NCBI GenBank assembly: GCA_963978545.1
Contig: OZ021732.1
Span: 33,076,123-33,140,122, forward strand
From: Linyphia triangularis
Lineage: Eukaryota; Arthropoda; Arachnida; Araneae; Linyphiidae
Reading direction: 5' to 3'
DNA: 64,000 nucleotides
This document shows positions 46,311 through 57,476 of the stretch, one piece after another (positions within the stretch are counted from its first letter, which is position 1; every line of letters starts with the position of its first letter). The notes under the pieces were generated by a model. It saw only the letters and a program-made list of their open reading frames with translations. It was not told where the DNA came from and made no database searches. Both the position numbers and the translations under genes were made by a program.

Positions 46311-46516
46311 AATATTTTTTAAAATTACGGGCAAAAAATATTTTTAATATATATATTTATTAATGTTGCCAATTAGTGTCAAGGAATTTCTTCTGAAAAT
46401 ATGTCATTCCAATGGCAAGACTATATGTTATTTGCGCACGAGGCGTGCGAGAAATTTCCTTTTCATACTAGTGCGAAAAAGTTACTTTCCCGCATTCCTC
46501 TCGAAAAAGTGATACT

Positions 46517-46522
46517 TTCGCC
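46517..46522 (+). repeat. Left target-site duplication of the intact Polinton (TTCGCC)
   Basis: TTCGCC precedes the terminus AGTAGTTAG and recurs at 61902-61907 after CTAACTACT. Confidence 0.94.
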
Positions 46523-47540
46523 AGTAGTTAGAAAATAGGGCTCCGAAGCCATGGCGGAGCAGCGGAGCAGGTATGGTATGGGGGCGTGATCGGATATGAC
46601 GTCACAGGAAGTGACATCACCGGATATGACGTCACCGGAAGTCATGTGACCGGAAGTGGAGTGGAGTTGTTTCCCTCCTGCTGCTGTTTTAGTTTCGGTT
46701 TCGTTGTAAGCTGTTTGTGTATGACGTCACAGTGGGTATGACGTCATAATGTGTTTTATATCAATGTTTTGAGCGTTGGTCAACACTTTTTAGTTTCGAT
46801 TTTACCTTTAAGATGGGGTTGAGTTGTTCTAGGGCTGCTTGTAAACGAATAAGTTAGAGTGATAGGCTTTTATTGCGTGACGTCACAGTGGGTATGACGT
46901 CATAATGTGTATTATATCAAAGTTTTGAGCGGTGGCAACACTTTTTAGTTTCGATTTATCTTTAAGATGGAGTTGAGTTGTTCTATGACTGCTTCTAAAC
47001 GAATAAGTTAGAGTGTTAGGCTTTTATTGAGTGACGTCACAGTGGGTATGACGTCATAATGTGTTTTATATCAAAGTTTTGAGCGGTGGCAATACTTTCT
47101 AGTGTCGATTTACCTTTAGGATGGAGTTGAGTTGTTCTAGGACTGCTTGTAAACGAATAAGTTAGAATGATAGGTTTTTATTGCGTGACGTCACAGTAGG
47201 TATGACGTCATAATGTGTTTTATATCAAAGTTTAGAGCGATGGCAACACTTTCTAGTGTCGATTTACCTTTAGGATGGAGTTGAGTTGTTCTAGGACTGC
47301 TTGTAAACGAATAAGTTAGAATGATAGGTTGTTATTGCGTGACGTCACAGTAGGTATGACGTCATAATGTGTTTTATATCAAAGTTTTGAGCAGTGGCAA
47401 CACTTTTTAGTGTCGATTTACCTTTCAGACGGAGTTGAGTTGTTCTAGGGCTGCTTCTTAGCGTATAAGTTAGAGTGATAGGCTTTTTTTTTTTTTTACT
47501 AGTGACGTCACAGTGGGTATGATGTCATTATATGTTAAAA
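46523..47540 (+). repeat. Left terminal repeat with CRE-like tandem array
   Basis: By my count there are 13 exact TGACGTCA sites (46597, 46627, 46722, 46739, 46878, 46895, 47032, 47049, 47186, 47203, 47340, 47357, 47503). Most are paired 17 bp apart in units of about 154 bp. Each unit also has 'gagttgttctaggactgctt' and 'gtggcaacactttttag'. The right terminal repeat (61195-61901) has the inverted equivalent with fewer units. Confidence 0.88.
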
Positions 47541-47749
47541 TTTACGTTTTAAGTGATGATAACACTGGATATATACCAAATTTAGTTTTCAGGTGTTGGC
47601 AACGAGTTCTGATTGGTCAGCTAAATGCTCGCTTGTGACTGATAAGTTTTAAACATGTGACCAAAAGTTAACTTCTGATTGACTGTTTGGTTTTCTAGCG
47701 AGTTACTTACATATCCTTTAATCAAGTTAAAATACCTGCAACGAAGTTA

Positions 47750-47782
<33 letters not shown>

Positions 47783-48454
47783 TTACATTTGAAAAGTTAA
47801 TAAAAGTGAAGGCCATTTGCTAAGGGTCAAAAAGAACCCTAACCCCGAGCTACACGTGACATTTCAATATTTTACCAAACAATTGTTAAAATATCGACTA
47901 TCGGACGTTGCCTTCATGGTAACTCATCTACCCACCCCCCTTCCCTAACTAATTTTGAATAAATTAAGACTTTAGAATTACAATTAATAAATTTTGAAAA
48001 ATTATTTATTAAAGGTGAGGACCCACCTCCAGCCCGATACCTCTTTTAGGAAGAAATGGTACCGCCTCACTCCACCCTAACAAAAAAAAAAATCTTATTC
48101 CAAAGAACGTATATTTCTTTGAAACTTGAGGTCACTAATCAACCATCCGATGATATCCTTTAAGAAGATATCTTCACCTCTTAACAATTTTAAAGTTTTA
48201 GTCTAAAAGATTAATGTTGGACACAAACTATTTCTAGAATAGAGTTACATTAAAAATTAAATTTAAGAGTGTCCAGTTTTTTGAAGAAGACTTGGGGGAA
48301 CGTATATTTCCCAAAATTAAATTTAATGGTCACTAATAAAATCCTGAAAATATACTAATTTTAGTTTTTATAAAAATTAAGTTAATGTAATATTTTAGTA
48401 AAAATAATGACTATAGTTAATGAATTGCGAAAAATTAAGTTAGAAGAATTAAAT
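47541..48454. other. Subterminal block and PolB 3' region
   Basis: Noncoding DNA shared with the palindrome copies, including 'ggacccacctccagcccgat' near 48020. A minus-strand AATAAA (48005-48010) could end the PolB transcript. A 30-A run lies near 47750. Confidence 0.55.
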
Positions 48455-51400
48455 TTAAGGAATTTTGTAGTGACCATACGCATAACTAGTTATACCATCC
48501 TCCAACAGGTATCGCTTGTCATCAAATGCCGAGAGCGCTCGCTTTCTTTGCTGGATGGAGAAAATGTGATGTTTTTCACTACCGATCCGATGCTGAACCA
48601 CAGACGAAGGTTGTCGATTGAGAAGACAGTCTCTATAGGTCTGATGTTTTAGCTGTCTTTGAGCTGCTCTTGCGATCCCCTTGGCCGTTTGTTTCTCACC
48701 ACACTCGCTTAAAATGGAATACATTTTGGAACGAAGCCCTATAAACTCCAAAGCAGATTTTCCGTTAAGTTCATCCTTAAAGTAGCCGATCTTCTTCTTG
48801 TTAGACATATCGTGTAGGAGATGATCTGGTGGATAGTCAGAAAAGTCAAAAAATCCCTTTAACTGATGTAAGTCAGCAGTCAGATCTGGGGTGGTGAGTC
48901 CATAAGTGAGTGAATCTGTGTCGGTGAATAGTAGGCGGGCATTACTTCCATACTTCTTCATGATGACATTATAGTGGAAATCATACATTAAAACCTTGCT
49001 CAGTTCTAAGATGGCGAAACCAGCATAAATGGGTCTATTAAGTGTGAGACTCTTCACTTTTCTTTGTACTGCTGCCAAGCTGTTATCAAACTCAGTGAAG
49101 GCATGGAAGGCAGGAGACGCGACCAGTTTCTTGGCTTTATGTGGGTTGTTCACCAACTGAACATCCACTCTATTCCTCAGATTTTCCATTGTTTTCCCGA
49201 ACACCGCATTGTTGAGAAGTTTGAAGAAATCTTTTTCAAACGATGTTTTGGCCAGTTTTCTCTGCTCCGTATTAAATGCTATGTAGTCCTTCAGCCAAGG
49301 TTGTTGGTAGAATTTTAGAATTCTATGAACTTTAGTTAGTTTCAGTCCCAAGGAAAGATATAGCTTCAGATTACGATAGTGTATAACATAATTCTTCTTT
49401 GACTGAAGATTCGGAACGAGTTTCTCGCTGGAAGAAGCTGGCTTCATTTGCATTTCTTCCAAAATCTCGAGGGCGGTAGGAGACAGCATATTTGGCTTTA
49501 TGGTGAAGCGTTCGGGAGCCAGAGGATAATCGTTATGGAGATCGTGGAGTTCAGCAGGATAGTCGAGATCCACTTCTAGGATGAAGCCCTCATCTGCATC
49601 ATCTGCTTGGTCCAAGATGGTTTTAGCAGAGATGTTTTCAGGGTCCACCCACTGAAAATCACCAACAGGTAAGTATTGAGACATGGCCCAACCTGAAAGA
49701 AAAATCCAATTAAATCATTCAATATTAACATAGAAGTTAAATAAAAAATGACAGTTTTAAAGTAAATTCCTGCTTACCATAGAGGTTATTGGCATCCAGG
49801 TACAATATATGTTTCTTCTCCTCAGCAACATTATATTCAGGACAGCCTGGATGGTTTGCCTGGCTATGACGATGGGTGATGACGGAGACTCCTCCCCGAA
49901 TACCCTTCTCTATGAAGAGGTGCATGTCGATGTCGGTGAATAAATCCAAACCGACATCTGACATCTTGAGAGCGGCTTGCCACGCTAACCCCGGAGACGT
50001 CATCATGTGGGCGGCGTCTAGTTGGTAAAAGTCCAGAGTTAGGCGGCGGAAATTCTCGAATACGTCTGCGAGGAGGAGCACATCCGTCTTTACGTACAGG
50101 TCGTGATATTCGCCAAGGTCTTTGATGCCGAAAGCTTCCCAAACAGCTTGAGCATGGCCATAATCTGCATCGGTGATGGAGGAGTTTGTCAGAGTACTGT
50201 AGAAGGCTTGCTGAGGTGGCAGAGATGTTTGTTGAAATTTAGTGAACGAGTCCATGTACTCATAAGGGTACACTCCCTTCTTCAGCAAGAGATCTAAGGA
50301 AAAAATAAAAAATTAAATGATATTGTTAAGAGAACATTTATATAATATTAACATTGACTATATTACGTACCATGGTTAGATGCGATAGAACTCTTCAAAA
50401 TGTGAAACTTGTCTCTCTCCAGATTATCGACAAGTTTCTGAAGCGATGCATTCAGAAACTGGAGACTGTCAATAAACTGGAGAGTCACCGGGATCTTGTC
50501 AAGTTTCTTAGTGATGGAGAAGGAGATGTATTTTTCCATCGTTGTAGGGATGACTCCAATGTCATGATCAGCCACTTTCCCTAGCCCCTGCATGATCAAA
50601 TGCGCATCATAATTCTTCAGGTTGTGGAAGACGCATTGAATCATTTTCCGCAACCTGAAGGCAAGGTTACATTCATTGTGGAGCACTTGGCGGAACTGAC
50701 CGGTCAAGTGATCGTGGTCGTTCACCCGATCAGTTCCTAGTCGGCCTTTGCAGAGGCCACAGTGCGTTGCAGCATTGATAGCATGCTGGTCTTGGGGAGT
50801 GAGTTTCATCGGGACAATGGTGGTCAGCTTCACCGCCAGCTCGTCCTTTTCATCAATGATGCTCTTGATGAAATGGTCCACTGCATCTTCTCCCCTGTAG
50901 ACAGAGATGGGTTTGGTCGGCTTCCCATCAGGACCTATAATGACATAAGCATATCCGCAGGGGACGTGGGTAGCTATCTTCATAGTGCTGGAGGGGGTGG
51001 TGTCATCCAACTTCTCTACCAAGGCCTCAAAATCTGCGTAGATCACGTAGGGGATCTTCTGCTGGAATTTGTACTGACTAAATTTCAGTACACAGTCCTT
51101 TGGAGTCGGCATCTTGATGTGTTGGGGTGAGTGCTCGTTACAGTACGAGACATGTGCTTTGAGAGTCTCCTCCTTGGCAAAACGATGCAGACAAGAATAA
51201 CAGTAGAAGCTCGTGCCATGATGTTTAGTGAGGTTGGTGAGAAGCCTGGACATACTCTTAATTAAGCAGTAGTGCTGCCTCTCTCCTTCTATGATGTAAA
51301 GTAGGTTGATAACCTCAGGATCCTCCCTCTTAGAGATATATAGGGGTAATATCTCATCATCTTCATACCCGTAGATGTTTATTCTCAGATTATTCAGTGC

Positions 51401-53803
51401 CTCCACAAAACGAACCTTGCACGGTTGGACGGGACAGCTTACACTTCCCATTTTGAGCTCCTGCTCGTATTCTGCATAGTGGTCGACCCTATTCGGATGG
51501 TTACCATGAGCAACTGGATGGAGGGCAGCCAGGACAGACCAGATGAAACATTTATTGTCTTCATTCTGGATGTTGAGGACGGCTTGCTTCGCTGCCAACT
51601 TGTTGGGCAACTTGAAGTGGCTGGCAGGGGCTAGAGGTTGGTACGTAGCAGTCTTCACCTCCAAATGGATGATTTCATCGAGAACCCATCCTGATCCCCG
51701 CTCGATGAATTCATCGAAGGAGGACTTGAGTTTGGCGAAGGCTTGGTCGATGTGTTCAGGGAGGACGCTGTCATCCAGCTCCATCTGCACCTTACTCCGG
51801 AAATAGGGTGTGGCAAATTCTTCATCTCCCTCATCACTCTTACGAACGAATCGGATTTTAGATACAACATACCACTTGATGGCCCTCTTCTCTCCCAACT
51901 CCTCCTGCAGCACATCCTGAACTTGGGGAGTGCTTTCCCTAATGAAGAGAAGCAGGTCTCCAACTGCCTCTTCACTCGGGAATAAATGACGGGTGGCAAA
52001 GACATCAGACGTCTTCACCTCAACTCTCCTCCTTCTATGTGCAGAGGGTGCTGGTTGATTTCCTCCTACTTGGGCAACTCGAAGGTGGGTGAGCAGATGT
52101 TGCATCATAACATCCTTACGACCGAAACTCTTTCTACAATCAGGACAGGCATGAGGGGTGGCGGATTGATGACTCTCCATGTGACGGATTAAGTCTGCAT
52201 TACGTGTGAAGGACTTCTGGCATATCCCACAGGTGAAATCCTTCGTGTCAGTATGAATCTTGAGATGGCGAGTTAAATTCCGCTTCTCCGTAAAGGACTT
52301 GTTGCAGATGTGACACACCTGTTGAAAAAATAAAACTATGATGAGTTTCAGGGGGGAAAAGAAAAAGCAGATTTACATTTTATTTTTCTTTATCGACAAA
52401 ACTTTATTTCAATTTTTTTCCCCAAAACTTTATTTAAAAATATCTTCTTCTGAAAACACATTATTTGCAGAAATATCTAAAAACTTTATTACAAAAATGG
52501 ATTGAAAATCTTCAAATATATTAACCTAAAACATTTTACAAAATATGTCTTCTCCAAAAATTACTTAATTTGTAAAATATCTGAAAACATTTTTTATTAA
52601 AAATACTTTATTTCTATAAACTATCTATATATGCTTTATTTTAAATTAAAGTATCTAAAAACTCTCTCTGCAAAATATAATTTAAAAACTAATACTTACA
52701 TGAGGTTCAACATTGGAATTCATAACATTGGAAGGTCCAGCAATTGAGGATGCAGCATGTTGTGAGGGTCCAGCAGCAAGTACCTGAAAAAATTATTTAA
52801 CATTTAAATAAGCTATTTTAACATATTCTTAATAATAGTTTGTCCTTTGAATGTAATACTTACAGTTTTCTGATGGATTTTCAAATGTCTTGTCAAATGA
52901 CATTTCTGTACGAAACCCTTCTTACAGATGGTACAGACCTGTTGAAAATAGAAATTTTGAGTAATATGTTTCTTAAAGTTAATATTCTTTCACCTAAATG
53001 ATTGAAATAATACTTACATGCAAGTCTTGTGAGGTGGATGCAGCATTAGAAGGCCCAGCAGCAGCAGTAGATTCAACAACAACCTCCTAAAATAAGATAT
53101 TGAGAAATTATTCTAAGTTTTTTTTTTTTTGTTACGTCAGAGAAAAATTTTGGCATGAATTTGGAGCGACTTTGAATAGTTACAATATTGAAAATTGCTA
53201 AGTACAAAAAGTAATGAAAATTCTGGCGTGAATTTGGGGCGACTTTGAATAGTTACTGCATTGACAATTACTAAGTACAAAAAGTAATGAAAATTTCAGC
53301 GTGAATTTGTGGCGACTTTGAATAGTTACAACATTGAAAATTACTAAGTACAAAAACATTAAAAATTTTGGCGTGAATCTTATACTAATATTCAAGTGAA
53401 TGACATTTAGAAAAAATACCAAGTACAAAAGTAATACAAATTATGGCGTGAATCTTATACTAATGAATAACATTTAGAAAAAGTTTTAAAGAACCCATTA
53501 TTGACGAATTTCAAATATAATTGAGAAAGTTTTAAGTGAACAAATCAATTATGCAACGTTAAATAACACAGTTTAAAATTTATCTTAGACATTAAACATT
53601 CATCTACTTAAAAGCAACAAGTTTAATCTTATTTAAAGAATATTCTTTAAGATACATAGTAAGTAATTTTAAAAGTTTAAGATAAATACAATCTATAAGC
53701 ATTCAAACATAATTTAAAAATATATTACTAAAAGAGCACTTACTTGGTCATTAAGACTAGAGACAACGACAACCATGGGAGAAGGAGAACGTGATGATGA
53801 CAT
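48455..53803 (-). CDS. Polinton protein-primed family B DNA polymerase with N-terminal C2H2 zinc fingers
   Basis: Seven minus-strand exons: 53803-53744, 53086-53018, 52938-52864, 52783-52700, 52318-50371, 50293-49778, 49692-48455. All have GT-AG borders, and spliced length is 3990 nt (1329 aa). Four C2H2 fingers: one in exon 3, three at about residues 97-175. An Endonuclease-VII-like C..C and DHDHLTGQFR..LHNECN segment lies at about 616-647. Exonuclease motifs: YADFE (D525, E527), NLKNYDAH (D667) and YVKTDVLLLAD (Y812, D816). Polymerase motifs: YLDANNLYGWAMSQ (D912), KLLNNAVFGKTMEN (about 1075-1088), FTDTDSL (D1175, D1177) and GLRSKMY (K1240). The gene copies the linear element with a protein primer. 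The fingers and linkers look duplicated. Start is the first ATG after a noncoding exon. Confidence 0.94.
53140..53460. repeat. 73-bp tandem repeat in PolB intron 1
   Basis: Units centred on 'ggcgactttgaatagttac' occur at about 53166, 53239 and 53312, with decayed further units to about 53460. Confidence 0.75.
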
Positions 53804-54281
53804 TATAAATAACTGAAATTGAAAAAATATATATAAATATCGAAAGAAAAAAACATACATTTTCAATACAAGTTGGAAATAATTTTTATGTAATAGTTGA
53901 ATCGACTACTTTAACATGATGCGATTGTTAAGCCTAACAAATGCACGCGGTACTTAAGCCTAACAATGCACGCGATACTTAATCTAGCAAATGTATTTGA
54001 TAGTCCATTTCAATATATAAATTTAACACACGATAAATAACTTCAGTTAAAATAATTTGTCTGCTAATATTAAATAATATACATACATCTTAAATTTACT
54101 GAACGGATAACTTAAACCTTTAACATGTAATACAGAAAAATATTTGAATGAACGCGATTCTTTACCCTAATACATATAGTAAAATAATTTAACATTTAAA
54201 TATACATGTTACTTAAAACATTTGAATACACATAATACTTAAAAGATACTAACATTTCACAAATAATAAAAATTCACTTAC

Positions 54282-54480
54282 CGAATAATTCAGATGAAAT
54301 CAGCAAAAAGCTATAATAGCAGCAAATACAATAAGCAAGCACGATAAGCAAATACTAAGCAAACACGATAAACGTCTTTCGCACTCAGGAATCTAAGTAG
54401 AAATGGAGAGACGGCAACCGGTAGCGTATATATATGGGGGGGTGATCACGTGACTTCACCGACCAATCAGATTTCACGGT
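54282..54480 (-). promoter_or_regulatory. PolB promoter and 5' noncoding exon
   Basis: On the minus strand: inverted CCAAT (near 54465), CACGTG (near 54447), TATATATAT (54427-54435), a predicted start near 54400, and a noncoding exon ending at donor GTAAGT (last exon base 54282). The acceptor at 53813-53815 joins this exon just upstream of the PolB ATG. The layout is conserved in all three palindrome copies. Confidence 0.7.
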
Positions 54481-55229
54481 AGAGGGCGCTGCTTGGTTCT
54501 AACCGATCAGAGCGGGTGGGGAGCGAGACTAGGCATGTTTCAACACGCTTCAACGCGTTTGCGAGTTGAGTTGTTGATAACGATTGCAAAATATAAACTC
54601 ATTGGCTTTTAACACATGACGTCATAATGATGATATGGCTGGAATCTAGCATTTAAACAGATAAGGTATTGGCGCTTATTTATTAAATGAATATTTATTT
54701 ATAGAAAAATTATCACGTGGGTTTTTAACGTTGATACTTGTTGAAATGGAAAGATTTAAGTAATAGTTGATGAATAATTATAAAATATATTTTAAACTAA
54801 TTTTAAAACTTGCAGAAAAATTACCACGTGGTGGGAATTGAAGATAGGGTTCTTGCTTGAAAAATATTTATGTTACGTCACAGAGGGGATATAGTGGGAA
54901 TTTTGCATTTAAACGGAGTTTCAAGGAATTTTAAGGTATTGGTATGATCTTAAGGATATTAATTTTATCAAGTTTTGTTCTTTATAAGGTAAAGTTTATA
55001 GTTGAATGTGTTAGTTGCAAGTATGGTTCTATCGAGTGAGGTTGTGAATACTGCATACTTGTGTATTTGTTTATGTGTTGCATTATTATTTATTTATTTT
55101 TTAAGTAGTAGTGATCGATTCGCTATCGATTTTACGCTTCGTCTCAATGAAACTGGAAACTTATCTATTTCAATGTGAAAATGTTAAGACTTAGGATACA
55201 GATAAGAGTTAATAAAATTTCTTGCTGTA
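54481..55229 (+). promoter_or_regulatory. Divergent intergenic region between PolB and the plus-strand genes
   Basis: No coding region. Contains TGACGTCA (near 54616), CACGTGG (near 54715 and 54823) and AT-rich stretches. It must hold the promoter of the integrase-to-protease gene block, but no clear TATA or start can be fixed. Confidence 0.45.
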
Positions 55230-56273
55230 ATGAATGCGACGTATCAAGACCCGGGTCATGTAGCAAGTTTCGGTGGTATCGATGCATTATACCGTGCCTC
55301 AGGAAGAAAGATTCCCAAGAAAACGATACAGAAATGGCTAAAGGGGGTGGATGCGTACACTCTACACAAGTCCATTCGTCATAAATTTCCTACGAATCGG
55401 GTGATTGTTTATAACATTGATCAGCAATGGCAAGCGGATTTGGTGGATATGTCAAGTCTTCAAAAGTTTAATGATGGTTATCGCTTTATTTTGAGTTGTA
55501 TTGATGTGCTATCAAAGTTTGGATGGCTAATTCCTCTGAAACGAAAGAGAGGTATAGATATTGTTGAGGCTTTTCAAATAATATTCGATCAACGAACTCC
55601 GAAATCACTTCAGACTGATCAGGGAACGGAATTTAAGAATAATCTATTTCAGACCTTGTTAAAAAAGAAGGGGATTAGATTTTTCACGACATATAATTTG
55701 TCGAAAGCAAACATAGTCGAGCGTTGGAATAGAAGTATTAAAACTAAAATGTGGAAGTACTTTACTGCTAAAAATACGCATAGATACATTGACGTATTAC
55801 AAGATTTAGTGAAAAGTTATAATCATACTTACCATTCAAGTATAAAAAGAGCTCCCGTGGAAGTGAATGCCGAAAATGAACAAGATGTTTGGTTCACTCT
55901 CTATGGAGATATGGAGAATTTACCTAAACCCAAATGCGTATTTAATGTAGATGATGTAGTTCGCATTTCAAAGAAGAAATTAACCTTTGAAAAGGGGTAT
56001 GAAACGAATTGGACGGAAGAATTGTTTGTCATAACAGAGTGTGTCAAGAGACAACCTGCAGTGTATAGAGTGAATGATTTATTAGGAGAGCCTATACAAG
56101 GAACGTTTTACGCACAAGAGTTACAAAAAGTAACAATGAAAGACGAATTTCCTGTTGAAGAAGTTTTAAGAAAACGCATGCGTAAAAAGAAAATGGAATA
56201 TTTTGTGAAATATCGAGGATACCCCGACAAGTTTAATCAATGGATCCCCACTTCAAACTTACTAGCCCTATAA
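55230..56273 (+). CDS. Polinton retroviral-type integrase with C-terminal chromodomain
   Basis: 347 aa. The N-terminal part (residues 1-60) resembles the usual Polinton lead-in (GGIDALYRAS, then IPKKTIQKWL). The catalytic core has QADLVDM (D70), SLQTDQGTEF (D130) and NIVERWNRS (E164), with 33 residues between the second D and E by my count. A PVEVN and DDVVRI SH3-like stretch follows, then a chromodomain (residues 307-343: EEVLRKRMRKKKMEYFVKYR, W at 338). Integrases of this class join element ends to target DNA with 6-bp staggering, matching TTCGCC. The chromodomain may steer insertion through histone marks. All catalytic residues are present. First of the plus-strand block, followed after about 40 nt by the minor capsid gene. 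Confidence 0.96.
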   Translation: MNATYQDPGHVASFGGIDALYRASGRKIPKKTIQKWLKGVDAYTLHKSIRHKFPTNRVIVYNIDQQWQADLVDMSSLQKFNDGYRFILSCIDVLSKFGWLIPLKRKRGIDIVEAFQIIFDQRTPKSLQTDQGTEFKNNLFQTLLKKKGIRFFTTYNLSKANIVERWNRSIKTKMWKYFTAKNTHRYIDVLQDLVKSYNHTYHSSIKRAPVEVNAENEQDVWFTLYGDMENLPKPKCVFNVDDVVRISKKKLTFEKGYETNWTEELFVITECVKRQPAVYRVNDLLGEPIQGTFYAQELQKVTMKDEFPVEEVLRKRMRKKKMEYFVKYRGYPDKFNQWIPTSNLLAL

Positions 56274-56310
56274 ATACTACTAGCACATGTTGCAAGACTC
56301 ATTTGCTATC

Positions 56311-57054
56311 ATGAGTTTCTACATAACACTCATCTCGGATAGTTCCATGTCCTATTTTCCTGAAAATAAAATTTCCCATTTTATTACTCGCTTACCCATA
56401 CCAATTGAACTGAAAGGAGAATGGGAAGTTGGAACGGTAGAGTTTTTATATCCGCATACTTGGTATAATGTGAATCATCAAAATAATTTAATTGGATTCG
56501 AGACGAGTGGAAAGTTAGAGGTAGGAAGAAGATTACCTCCGGGTTGTTATGAGACAGTTCCTGATATTTTAAAGGCTATTTATGTGAAAGAACATGAAGA
56601 TAAAATTGTCACAAGTTATAATGCGGTAACTAAGCGTGTTCAGATAACTGTGAAAAATAATGCGAAACTCATATTATATCAAGGACTTGCTGAAATGCTT
56701 GGATTTGAACCTATGGAAATAACTTCGTTTGACGCAAGTATAGAAACAACTGTTGTGGGTCCATTCGTAGCTGACCCCTCTGCACATTATCGCGTATTGA
56801 TGATTTATACGGATATAGTGGAAGCACAAATTGTGGGAGATGTCTTAGCACCTCTCCTTCGAGTGGTTAGAGTGAGAGGACAAGATGGTGAGATGATTAG
56901 CGAACAGTATGATAGACCGCACTACTTATCTGTAAACCGGAAAATTATTGAGACTTTGGAAATCGTTATAAGGACGCACTCGGGATGTTTAACGCCATTT
57001 GAACGTGGGCGCTCATACGTGAAGTTACACTTTCGTCAGAAGTCTCTCTCATAA
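56311..57054 (+). CDS. Polinton minor capsid (penton-type) single-jelly-roll protein
   Basis: 247 aa from ATG 56311 (MSFYITLISD). An in-frame ATG at 56287 would add eight residues, but family members normally begin near MSFY. Landmarks: SSMSYFPENKISHFITRLP, LKGEWEVGTVEFLYP and TWYNVNH near the N terminus, and RPHYLSVNRKIIETLEIVI near the C terminus. This is the pattern of the Polinton minor capsid protein described as a penton-type single jelly roll, and the fold is inferred from the family. The stop overlaps the next start in TAATG. Confidence 0.85.
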   Translation: MSFYITLISDSSMSYFPENKISHFITRLPIPIELKGEWEVGTVEFLYPHTWYNVNHQNNLIGFETSGKLEVGRRLPPGCYETVPDILKAIYVKEHEDKIVTSYNAVTKRVQITVKNNAKLILYQGLAEMLGFEPMEITSFDASIETTVVGPFVADPSAHYRVLMIYTDIVEAQIVGDVLAPLLRVVRVRGQDGEMISEQYDRPHYLSVNRKIIETLEIVIRTHSGCLTPFERGRSYVKLHFRQKSLS

Positions 57055-57476
57055 TGTATGTCCCTTACCAGTGTTGTCAAAAATCTTTCGAAGATTATTA
57101 TGTGCAGCAGACGGGAAAAGGCTTGAATTATTACCAAGGAAGTTCTTATCAGAGAGGATATGGATTAGGAGGTCTATTCAGATCATTTTTTCGTGCCGCA
57201 GCTCCGCTACTGAAATCAGGTGCTAAAGCTATTGGGAAACAAATGTTTCACAGCGGTGTCAACCTGATGAATGATGTTTATCAAGGTCAAGATTTTAAAA
57301 TGGCAGCCAAACGAAGACTCAAAGAAGCTGGAAATGTGTTAACAGATAAAGCCGCCACCAAAGTCAAGACTATGATTGGTAGTGGAAAAAGACATAAAAA
57401 GCGTATGCAGAAGAAAAAAAGCATCATTCCACGTTCAGCCAAGAAGAAGTGCACATCGCATGATATTTTCTCCTAA
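57054..57476 (+). CDS. Small basic Polinton virion-associated protein candidate
   Basis: 140 aa, strongly basic at the C terminus (KRHKKRMQKKK, then RSAKKKC). It has a glycine-rich stretch (GYGLGGLFRSFFRAAAPLLK) that could form an amphipathic helix. The position between minor and major capsid genes and the composition suggest a DNA-binding or membrane-active virion protein, comparable in layout to adenovirus pVI or core proteins. That comparison is contextual only. It starts in the TAATG that ends the upstream gene and ends in another TAATG. Confidence 0.7.
   Translation: MYVPYQCCQKSFEDYYVQQTGKGLNYYQGSSYQRGYGLGGLFRSFFRAAAPLLKSGAKAIGKQMFHSGVNLMNDVYQGQDFKMAAKRRLKEAGNVLTDKAATKVKTMIGSGKRHKKRMQKKKSIIPRSAKKKCTSHDIFS

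Noticed and set aside
49064..52192. Plus-strand ORFs opposite PolB (for example 50762-51130) as genes
   Set aside because: They are antisense shadows of PolB codons, with no family motifs or promoter.
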